From a bacterium (lineage in GTDB: Bacteria; AUK180), in NCBI GenBank assembly GCA_030622125.1, contig JAUXGM010000009.1, positions 1 to 26,829 of the forward strand: DNA of 26,829 nt, given 5' to 3'. The notes under the pieces were generated by a model. That model was not told the DNA's origin. It saw only the letters and a list, made by a program, of their open reading frames with translations, and did not search any database. The position numbers and the translations under genes were made by a program. This document shows positions 1-10,700 of this stretch, piece by piece. Every line of letters starts with the position of its first letter. Within the stretch, counting starts at the first letter, position 1.

Positions 1-415
1 ATTCAGAAAACAGGCGGGACGTACTTTTAATAGTTGTGAGTTGCGAGTTTACCCCGCTCCATATATTGGTGCGGTGGTTATGAGTTTTGAGTTGAAATGC
101 AAGAGCATGCATAATATTTTTTCTTGATTTTTACCCTTGAACCTTTTCACCCCGCACCAAATTGGTGCTGGGTGAACTTTTGAACCTTTGAACCTTTTTG
201 ATGTGTCCCGGACTCTTCCTTAGATAACGATAACTCACCCGAAAACAATATTACCGGTTAATAAGAAAATAAATTAATAAGGCAAAAAAGTCAAAAAATG
301 GATTATCGGGTCAAGCCCGATAATGACAGTACTTTTTTAGTCATTCTTGCCCCGCATCAAGTTGAGTGCATGCTTAATACGGGACAGGAATGACATTCTC
401 ACGAGAATGTTAATT
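1..415. repeat. Gene-free spacer made of palindromic and dispersed repeats
   Basis: I see no credible coding region here. The stretch is a patchwork of short repeats that recur at 18407-18875 and 26401-26829. It holds two copies of a CCCCGCACC/GGTGCGGGG-type palindrome (52-77 degenerate, 150-172 clearer), runs of the GAACCTTT motif before position 200, one copy of the GTGTCCCGGA element (about 200-262), a perfect 9-bp hairpin with TCAAG loop (302-324), and an 8-bp hairpin (393-410) just beyond the stop of the minus-strand ATPase gene. Neither hairpin is followed by a T-run on either strand, so I do not call them terminators. Confidence 0.75.
302..324. repeat. Perfect hairpin with TCAAG loop
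   Basis: ATTATCGGG (302-310) and CCCGATAAT (316-324) are exact reverse complements separated by the loop TCAAG. The same loop occurs in the hairpin at 18743-18761, which points to a dispersed palindromic element instead of a gene-specific terminator. No U-rich tail follows. Confidence 0.7.
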
Positions 416-1561
416 TCATATAATAAAATCTAAATAATTATCCTGAGATATTACGGTATATTGTGCATTATTATAGGTAGATAACCAATCTTTTGGGGGA
501 GAAATTTTATGTTTTTGCCACTTTATTTCATAACCGTATAAATTTCCCTCTCTTTCTTCAATGAGATCAATTTCCTTCTTATCATAGGTTCTCCAAAAAT
601 AGTTATTTGCATTAATATTCAGATATTCCTGCTTTTTTAATCTTTCAATAATAATATAATTTTCCCAGAGCATGCCAATATCATTTCGTATATTTAATGG
701 ATTAAAATTATTGATAAGTGCATTTCTTACCCCTATATCATAAAAATAATATTTTGGTAATTTAGAAATTTCTTTTCTTAGATTTCTGCTAAAACCTGCA
801 AGTTTAAATATAACAAAGACCTTTTCTAATAAATCAAGGTATCTTTCCACTGTTTTTTTATTAATTCCAACTTTTGATGCAATCTCTGAACAAGATACTT
901 CTTGCCCTATTTGAAATGATAGTAGTTGCAAAATATTAATTAATTTACCAGAATGCCTTAGTCCATCCATTTCAAGGATGTCCTTACAAAGATAAGAATT
1001 TAATAATTCTTTAAGATAGATAATCTTTTCACCTTTATCCTGTGCTAATATTATCTCGGGATAAGAACCAAAGATTAACCTCGTTTCTAAATTAGCTCTT
1101 GTTTGATGGTGTTCCTCAAATTGAGAAAGTTCCATTTGAGATAATGGAAATAAATGAAGTGTAATTTTTCTACCTGTAAGTGGCTCACCTATTTTTTGAA
1201 ACAAGTCCAGTGAAGCGGACCCGGTTGCTATTACTCTAATATTTTTAATATTGTCAACAATAAGTTTTAAATTTAATCCGATATTGGGAATTTTGTGAGC
1301 TTCATCAATAGCAAGAAGGGTATTATTTCCGATGAATTTTTTTAATTTTGTAATAGATTGGCTGCTTAAATCTCTTTGAACGAATATATCTTCTCCATTT
1401 ACAAGCAGATATTTTTCATTTAGCCCTTTTAGAAATTTTTGAAGTAGAGTTGTTTTACCACATCTTCTTGGTCCATAAATAATTATAACTCTATTTGGCT
1501 TTACATATTTTTTAATATTTTGCAGTTGCTTTTGAGGTATATATTTAAACCGCTCGTTCAT
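416..1561 (-). CDS. AAA_14/DUF4143 family ATPase
   Basis: This is a P-loop ATPase of the widespread AAA_14 plus DUF4143 type, a poorly characterised accessory family. Numbering from the upstream TTG at 1579, the Walker A motif GPRRCGKT is at residues 36-43, the Walker B stretch LLAIDEA at 88-94 and a sensor-like TGSAS at 119-123. A helix-turn-helix-like segment (about 230-255) leads into the DUF4143 half. The C-terminus has ExD (336-338) and ExK (351-353) spacing resembling a PD-(D/E)xK nuclease fold; activity is inferred only. Two starts are possible: TTG at 1579 with a weak AGG 7 bases upstream, or ATG at 1561. I chose the ATG because family members usually have about 30 residues before the P-loop. 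The gene stands alone, faces away from the rest of the window and borders a repeat spacer, so it may be an acquired accessory gene. Confidence 0.88.
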   Translation of the reverse strand: MNERFKYIPQKQLQNIKKYVKPNRVIIIYGPRRCGKTTLLQKFLKGLNEKYLLVNGEDIFVQRDLSSQSITKLKKFIGNNTLLAIDEAHKIPNIGLNLKLIVDNIKNIRVIATGSASLDLFQKIGEPLTGRKITLHLFPLSQMELSQFEEHHQTRANLETRLIFGSYPEIILAQDKGEKIIYLKELLNSYLCKDILEMDGLRHSGKLINILQLLSFQIGQEVSCSEIASKVGINKKTVERYLDLLEKVFVIFKLAGFSRNLRKEISKLPKYYFYDIGVRNALINNFNPLNIRNDIGMLWENYIIIERLKKQEYLNINANNYFWRTYDKKEIDLIEEREGNLYGYEIKWQKHKISPPKDWLSTYNNAQYTVISQDNYLDFII

Positions 1562-1629
1562 TTTAATAAATACGGGCAATAAACTACCTAAATTTCTATA
1601 AATTCAGATACTAAAACGCCTTTAATTTC

Positions 1630-1658
1630 ATTATAACAAAAATAATATAAAAAATCAA
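1630..1658 (-). promoter_or_regulatory. Sigma70-type promoter for the minus-strand ATPase
   Basis: On the minus strand, TTGATT (1653-1658) and TATAAT (1630-1635) are separated by exactly 17 bases. The first start codon, TTG at 1579, lies 50 bases beyond the -10 box and ATG at 1561 lies 68 beyond. This transcript should therefore have a real 5' leader, unlike the plus-strand promoters in the window. Confidence 0.6.
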
Positions 1659-1685
1659 ATAAAAAAAATCTATTTCGCAAAAAAC

Positions 1686-1714
1686 TTGAAATAAAATTGA
1701 AAATATAATACAAT
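1686..1714 (+). promoter_or_regulatory. Promoter of the giant TPR operon, leaderless geometry
   Basis: TTGAAA (1686-1691), a 17-base spacer, and TACAAT (1709-1714) lie directly before the TPR gene. Five bases separate the -10 box from ATG at 1720, so initiation at the usual distance would fall on or next to the start codon. There is no room for a Shine-Dalgarno sequence. An overlapping TATAAT at 1704-1709 is an alternative -10 but has no matching -35. Confidence 0.6.
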
Positions 1715-1719
1715 ATAAA

Positions 1720-4700
1720 ATGGGAAAGAAGGAAGAAATCCAGATCTACCTGAATCGAATACAAAGCAAGGTTGCCTCAGTTGAGGATTTTATTGAAGGG
1801 ATAAATTTTTTTAAAGAATACAACAACTATTCCAAAATATTGGGGTTAGCCGATCAGGGGATTGAAAGATTTCCTGATACCGGTATATTTTATTATTGGT
1901 CCGCCTTTGCTTTTTTTCATTTGGAAAAAGACAATGAGGCATTTAACAATATAAATGTCGCTATTTCTAAAAATGCAGATCATAAGGAAAGTATATTATT
2001 AGGTGTAGAAATTGCAAATAAGCTTGGTGATTATGAAAATGCACTTATGTTTATTAAGCTCGGACTCAAAAGATTCGCAGATACACCCGAACTGCTTGAT
2101 ATTATATACCACTTCTTTGATGAGCACAAAGAATTTATATCTGAAAATACCGGTATTTTGACAATTGCATATAAAAATGGGGAAGATAGAGTAGGTGAAT
2201 TCCTATTTGAAACTTTTTATACGGGCAAACTCTCAACGGATGATGCTCTTGATGTTTATATTAAAAAATTTGATCTAAGAAAAGAAGATGAGAATTTTGT
2301 AAAATTTATATCCGCTCTTATAATTCAAAAGAAAAGAACAGATGATAAAGCAATAAATGTGCTTTTTTCTATTTACAATAATGGACGAAAGACAAAAGAG
2401 ATCGTAACATTTTTAGCCGATCATTTTAGTAAAAAATCTCTTTGGGATGATGAATATCAGATGTTGTATGAACATGCGGTAGAATTTGAAACGGCAACAT
2501 ATTCCGTATTTAAATTATTAGGACAAAAATACATACTTTTACAGCAGGAAAGTGAGGTTGCTTTTTCCGTAATATTTCAATATTTTCTCTTTGAACCGGA
2601 CAACAAAGATACAATTTTATATTTGATACCCTTCATGCTAAAGAAAAAGAAATACGGTGTCGATGAAAAAAACTTTTTGAAAATTGCATACAAGCTCTTT
2701 CCCGATAATTTCGATATATTTAAAAAAATTGTTGAAAATATGCTCTTTGATATTAAAGAGACAATAGAATATATCCCATTGTTACAAAGGTATCTTGAAG
2801 AAAACCCAAAATCGGAAAGTGCCATTAAACTTCTTGGAAAGGCATATTTGGAATTAGAAAGAAAGGATTCGGAAGCACTTTTTATATATGAAAAATTTGT
2901 TCGTTTTGAAACAAATAATAAAGAACTTATATCAATTCTTACGGAATATTATTTAAGTGAAAATAGAAAGAACCGACTTGCAATAATAATATATGAAAAA
3001 GCATATCAATTAAATATCGAATCTTATGACTTATATAAGATACTTGGTAGTTATTATCTTGAACGGGGTATCATAAAAGATGATTATATCCCGATCTTTA
3101 AGATCATCTACAATGATCTGAAAACCGATGAGGTTCAATATAAAAGGTTTATTGCTCAAATGGATCAGGCAATACTTGAAAAAAAAGTTACACTGAATAT
3201 TGATGAGTTCTTTTTTGATGTTTTGAAAAATAGTATTGAGAGCGGTAATGAAAATGAGACACTTGAGAAATATTTTATTAAGATTGGAATAGAACTCAAA
3301 AAAATAGATAATAGCTCTTTTGAATTATATAAAAAACTATATCTTAAATATAAATCGGAAAAGCATTTTTTAAATCTACTGTATTCGGCATATAATTCGA
3401 GAAATTTTATTGACGATATAGGAAAAGAAGTATTTGAAACATTATATCCGACTCTAAAAGGTGATAATAAAGATAAGGCAACGATCCTTTTATCGCAATA
3501 CTATATTGATAACAAGATCAGAGATGATTTCAGTTCCGATGTTATTGCAAGGGCAAATGAATTAAGATCAAAAGGGATAAAAATAGAGGGTAACCTTGAA
3601 AAAGGAGTTCAGTTTGCCGTAAAAGCAAATAAGAAAAATCTAAGTTCGCTTGATATTTTTTATAAATACTTACAAATAAATGAAGATAATCCTGCTGTTT
3701 ATAGAAATGCCTGTGAAATTATCATTGAGAATAATGTCTACGATAAAAAATATCTTTCAATCTTAAAGAACGGAATTAATTTATATCCCGAATGGAAAGA
3801 ACCTTTTAATCATTATGCAATAGCACTTGCAAAGAATAAGATAAGAGAAAATGATTCATATCCTATCTGGGAAAAATATATCCTTGCCGGAAACAAAGAT
3901 AATACAATTATTATTGAACTTCTTTCATACTATATAAATAATCAAACACTTGATGCTAAAGCGGAAAAGGTCTTTAAGTATGCACTTGATATCGGGTACA
4001 AGAATGCTCAAACTCTTTTGCAATACGCCAAAATATTATCGATCAACGGAAATTATGAAGAACTTTTGACTATCTTAAAAGAGGTCATTAAATATGACAT
4101 TACAGAAACGGAAGATATTAAATTCATTTGTGATACCCTTCTTTTTTATGCTGCTTTTGATCTCTTAATAAAATTTTTAACTAAGTATTCAGAGAAATCA
4201 ACTATGATAATATGGTATAAGATAAAAGCATTATTCTATTCTGAAAAACTCTCAAAAAATGAAGAACTTATAGAAAATTTCATAAAAAACACCAAATTTA
4301 CAGAAAAGAATGGTGATATCTTTGAAATATACGGTGATTATTATTTCTATAAAAAAAGTGATTTTAATAAGGCATTCAAGGGATACGAATATTACTTAAA
4401 GGTTTTTCCGAATGATCCGCTTGTCCTTTATAAGGCAACTCTTTGTTCATTGAAATTGAATGATCTCTATACGGCATTAAAATATGTTAAAAAATTGCTT
4501 TTATTCAGAGAAAATGATATTGAAGCACAAAAGATTGCAGGGGATATTCACTTTCAATTGGCGGAATGGAATGAAGCAAGTCAATTTTATAAAAGGATAA
4601 TAGGAAATGGCTATAAGGACCGTGAAATACTAAAAAACTATGCACAATCTCTCTTTATGTCACAACAGTATTATGCTGCAATTGACCTTTTTAAAGAAAT

Positions 4701-7700
4701 ATTAGATATAGAACCTACCAATGAAAAAATATTATTATCCCTCACTTATGCTTATACAAGCATTGATTTCAAAGAAGAGACAATAGCTACCTTAGAAAAG
4801 ATCATAGCTCTTAATCCAAACAATAAGGAGGCACTATTTGCACTTTTTACAATTTGTTTAGAGGATAAAAAAAATGATAAAAAAGCGGAATACCTCTATG
4901 AACTGGTTTTAAATGTTGATCCTGAAAATATGGATGCCCTTAAAATGCTTGGAGCAATATACAGTAAATTAGGAAGAAAGGATGACAAGGCAATAAATGT
5001 TTATACCAAAACTTATGATTATGGTGAATTGGATGCCAATATTGTTAAGATCCTTGCCAATAAAGTTGTCGAAGAAGCCGAAGGAACGTTGCATAAAAAA
5101 TTCAGCATTAAAATACTAAAAGATGCAGTGGATATTTTTCCTTCATCTGATAAATATTGGATATTACTTATTGATTTCATAGTTAATGAAGCAAATTTTA
5201 GTGATTATAAAAAATATTTTGAAAAAGCATTTAAAAGAGGGCTCAGAGTTTTTGAATGTTCAGAAAAACTTGCGGAAATATACTATAGAAAAGAAGATTT
5301 CGAACAGGCGCTTTTTTATGCTAAAACTGCATTGTTACAAAATCCATATAAAAGCAAAATTTACAATCTAATGGGTGAGATCTATATTTTAAAAGAAGAT
5401 TATGCCAGGGCAAAAGCACTACTTGACAATGCTATAATATATGATTCCGATAATTTCTATGCCTATCTCAATTATGCAAAGGTGATGGCGTTTTTTAAGA
5501 ATTACCCTCTTGCAATAAGAAATCTTGAAAAGGCACTTACAATAAATAAATACTATTTACCGGCAATTCTTTTATATGCGAAAATAACGGTAGAAAGAGA
5601 TAGCAGCTTAAAAAAGAGCAAGGAACTTCTTAATTTTGTAAAAGATATCTATCCCGGAAATTGGGAGATCACATATTGGTTAACAACAATAAATAAAAAA
5701 CTTGGAGATATTGATCTTGCAATTATTCAAATTAGAGAGGCACTCTCAATTGAAAAAAATCAAGAAACGATTTTACTTTACAGTGATCTATTATGGGAAA
5801 ACGGAGAAAAAGGGAATGCAATTAATTTCCTGTCGCAAAATTGTGAAGAAATGGAATCTCCCGATATCTATAATAAACTCGGTCAATTCTTCTACGCAAT
5901 GAATAACATCGACAGAGCGAAAGAATCATTCTCCGAAGCTGTCAGGATAGATCCTAACTTTATAGATACAAAGATCGAACTTGCAAAATTACATTACAAT
6001 ATTGATAAAGATCTCGAAACAGCAAAGGTTGAATTTCAAAATATTCTTGAATTTAATCCGGAGAATATAATTGCAAAAAGATATTTGGGAAAAATTAATT
6101 ATAGAATGAAAAAGTATGATGTTGCGCTTAAAATATACAAAGAGGTTTTTGAGTTTTTAGATTACGATGATACAAAATTTTTGGTTTCCATTAACTTTAT
6201 GAAAAAGAACTACGATGAGGTTTTAGAGCTTTCATCCTATATGATTAGACAAAATGCTCAGGATGTAGATATTCTTTCAATTCTCTTTGAAACTTACAAA
6301 AACCTTCAATTGTACGATAAAGCGATTGAAATATTTGAAAAATTAAAATTTGTGAATTCTAAAAGAGCAGATGAATATTTTGGTGAATATTTCGGTATCT
6401 TATTGTCCTCGGCAAATTTTGAGAATTTGAGAACGGAACTAACAAGATTAAAGGATGATGATCGATATCGCTCGCAATCTGCAGAATATTATTTTTTTCT
6501 TGAATATTTATTGTACGGCACAAAATTTAAAAAATTGCAGCAATTTTTACCGTATATGATAAAAGAACAGACCGAAGAAATAGATTATAAAAAAAATAGA
6601 GATTTGATGTTATTCCATATCTTACTCCAAGAAGGTGCATTTAGTTCAATTGATTCCCTTATCCATCTTTTTAATAAAAATGATAAACCGATCAAATTTC
6701 TAACAGGCATATATTATCTTAAAACCAACAAACTGACAAGTGCACTGAATATCTTGGCATCATTCAATGATTATTGGTCTTATCCTTACTTCCAAACATA
6801 TCTAACTTATGTAAAAGATCTGCTTCCAAACTTAAAGGAAAAGTATAGATTTAGAAAGATATGGGAGCTTTTATCTTCTCGTCATAACAGGAATGACATT
6901 GCTTATTGGCACAAATTGTTTTTTAAATTTGCAGAAGATAAGTTCAAAGAAAAATTTTACCAAAAGAAAAATATTAAAAAGAGTTTTAAGTTACTACTTG
7001 ACAGAATTGAAAGATATGAAACGGTTCAAGGCAGCAAAGATAGTGATATTGATAGTGATCTTGTTGTAAAAATGTTTCAATACTATAATTTTTTGGCTGG
7101 AAATTATAAGGATTGTCTAAAATTCTCAAAAAAATATAAGTTTGAGGGTATCCTATTTTTAAGTGATCTTTACAATGAACTTCTAAGAAAAAAGCGATCT
7201 AAGAAAAAATTATTACAAATAATTAACAAAAATATGACAGATGAGGAAATTCCCTATTTTTATGATTTTATTTGTAAAGAAGACCTTGCGGAAATTGCAA
7301 TGGTAAGAGTACTTAAAATGAAAGAGAATAAACTAAATGATAATTTCTATGAGATCATTTATGATCTGTATTCAAAAAATATAATTGAGGAAAATGGTAA
7401 ACTTGATAAACTCTTGCAAAATTCAAATTCATTTAATTTGCGATATTTGATAAGAAAAGGTGATTATGAAAATGCTTATGAAACAATAATGAAAATGAAT
7501 TACTTAGAATTCATCTCTAATGAGAACGCTGCTTATATAATGGAAGTTATGCGTCAGGTAGAGGATTATGATCAATTGTTAACATATAAGTACCGTTTTA
7601 TCGATAGTTCTTTTATAAATGATGATACAAATCTTTATTATGCCATCGCTCTTTCAAAATTTTCGTTTGAAGATAAGGGAACTTCTCTTTTAGCAACAGT

Positions 7701-10700
7701 TAATTTTGAAAATATTACCTTTATCAATGCTCTTTCCGCTATTGGAAATGAAAATCAATATCCACACGATAATTTGATCGAAAAGTTCCTTGAAAACTAT
7801 CATAATTATAATGAAGTATTAGAGCTTTTCAGCTTTTTAAAAGATTTTGATAAGGAAATAGTTGCCAAATATGAAGACAAGCTCAAAGAGATCCTTCCAA
7901 AGAAAGAATTTAATATCCTGAAAGGACGAATAGCTTTTATTCAAGGGAAACAGGATGAAGCAAAAGAATTGTTAAAAGAGAGTGATCATTATGAAGATCT
8001 TCGTCTTTTAGTTCCACTTTCAACCGATATCGAGGCAAAAAAGATTCTTGGCAGAGTAGTCAAAAAGATAAATGAAAAAAAATCCTACTTTGAAAATTAT
8101 AAAACATTTCTACCGTTTTCTTACAAAAATATTTATCTGCATAAAGCAAGAAATGATCTATTTACCTTTAATTTTCAGCTCTTTGAAATACTTTCAAATT
8201 TACATGATCTTACCGGTAAATTGGAAATCGGCAATGTGATAACAAAATTTGACCCGACACAATTGCATATTTATAAAGAGCTTTATTATATTTATATGGA
8301 TTTTCAACAGGATTTTCCGGGTGCATTAAGAATATTAAATAAAATGTTGAGTTTAAATCCAAAAGATTCAGAACTTGTTCTTGAAAAGGGAAAGCTTTTA
8401 ATTAATGAAGACAGATATGATTACGCTTTAAGTTTTCTCTTTGAAAATAAGGGTTTAAGTAATGATATTCTCAATTATATTGCTGATATATACGAAAAAC
8501 AAGGGCTCGCTTTGGATGCGATTGATATCAATAAAGAACTGCTTGAAAAGACAAATGATATAAAATATTTTGTTAGGATCATTGAATTAAAATACAATCT
8601 TGAATTGTATGATGAAGTGATAGAGATGGCGGAAAATAATGATAGCAATTTCCATTCGGAAATGATCACCTATTTTCTCGGAATGAGTTACTATAACCTT
8701 AAAGATTTTGAAAAGGCAAAGGAACTTCTTACATCTATCATTTTTTCTGATTTTAAGTATAAAGATAATCTTAATATTATAATCGGACTGATACACTTTA
8801 ATTTAAAGGAATATGCTAATTCTCAGATATTCATGAAAAAAGCGATCAAAAATAAAAAAAGCGAAGAGATAGCCTGGTCAAAACTTGCGGATATTCTTTT
8901 GAACGGAAAAAGTAAAAATGTCCCAAAAGCAGTTGCAACACTTGAAAAAGCGGCAGAAAAGGGTGCTGATGATACGGCATTCCATTTGCTTTCCGCTGAA
9001 ATATATTATACATCAAAAAATAGACAAAAACTTGTAAAAGATTTGAGATTTTTAAGTAAAAATCCGCCTCCCGATACTATTGATAATCATTTGCGATATG
9101 GAAAAATTCTTTATAAAACAGGAAAAGTTCAAAAAGCAGAGGTAGAATTTTTAAGAGTAGTTGATCTCCAACCTGAAAATTATGAAGCATTAAAATATTT
9201 AATTGACATTTATTTAGATGAAAAATCATATCTTAAATGCCTGCCTCTTGTTACCAGAGCTTTTGAAAAAAAACCTGTAAATGTTGCGTTTACCTATGCC
9301 ACAGTCCTTTTTGCCATAGGTAGATACGAAGAAGCAAGAAATATAGCAAAGAATATTAAAGAGACATCTACCGAAATAGAATTTTTTAAAGGGAAATTAT
9401 ATTACGAATTAAAATCTTATGAGGAAGCAATCGCACGTTTTCAATTCATTCTTAATGCGAATCCCAAAAGTTTTGAAGCGAATTTATTTCTTGGAAAGAT
9501 CTACTATGCACTTTTTAATTTACAAAAAGCGATAGAACTTTTAAAAATTGCCGAGAGTATAAATGAAAATGATTTTGAGGTTTTAAAATATCTTGGATTG
9601 AGTTATAATAAGTTAGGAGATACGATAAATACAATAATCTTTCTAAAGAAGGCACTAAGTGTAAATGCAAAGGATCATGAGATCATTTTGGAACTTGCCC
9701 AGCTCTATTTTAATAAAAAAAGATATAAAGAAGCGATCAAGGAGTTTAAAAGGGTAATTTCAATTAAATATAATCTTCCCGCGGTTCATTTTCGGTTGGC
9801 AAAGGCATATCGCTACCTCGAAGATTATTCAAATGCCTTGATATACATAAACAATGCACTTGATTTTAATCCAATGGAAGAGATATTTATAGAAGAAAAG
9901 ATCAATATACTTACTGCCTCCGATAATACCCAACAGATCATTTCAACCTTGATAAAATATGAAGAAAAAAATAAACTAAGTCCCATTTTAAAGTATACAA
10001 AGATAAAAAATATGCGATTAAATAACCATTTTTCCGCTGCATTAAAAGAATTGGAAGAATATGAGATACCCAATTCTCTCGAACATGATTTTAAAAAAGA
10101 GAAAGCACTCATTCTTTATCAACTAAAGAGATATGATGAAGCATTAGATCTTCTAAGTGCTCTTTACAAAGATTCCAAAGATGATGAGATCTTTATTACC
10201 CTTTGTTTCACACTTATAGAATTGGATAAAGTTTCGAGAATAAAATCTTTGATCACTAATTATAAAGGTGATCTGTTAAAAACCGAATACATTCCGTATA
10301 TACTTGGCTATATAGCACTAAAAGACGGGCAAAAAGAGATTGCTTTAAATTATTTCTATCAATCAATAACTGTAAATAAAGGTTTTGTTCCTGCTTACAG
10401 ACGGCTTATTGAGACATATATCAAAGGGAAAAATTATATAATGGCTATTGATATAATACAGAACTGTCTCCAGTATGAAAAAATTAAAAGAATGGATCTA
10501 TATTACTATCTTGGAATTTCTTACTACTACTTAAACGATCATTTTAAAGCAATGAGATATATCAAGGAGGCACTTTCATGGGATTACCTCGATTCTGCAA
10601 GTTTGCTTTCCGAGATCTATAAGGAAACCGCTCTTTATGGTTATGGAATTATTATTACAAAAAGATTGTGGATCGAAAATAGAATTGATTCAAAATTTGC

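Noticed and set aside
393-410. 8-bp hairpin just past the minus-strand ATPase stop as an intrinsic terminator
   Set aside because: No U-tract follows the stem in the transcript direction; it fits the palindromic repeat background better.
6906-6922. TTGGCACAAATTGTTTT as a sigma-54 promoter
   Set aside because: The GG is not followed by GC at the required 10-base distance, and it lies inside the TPR coding sequence.
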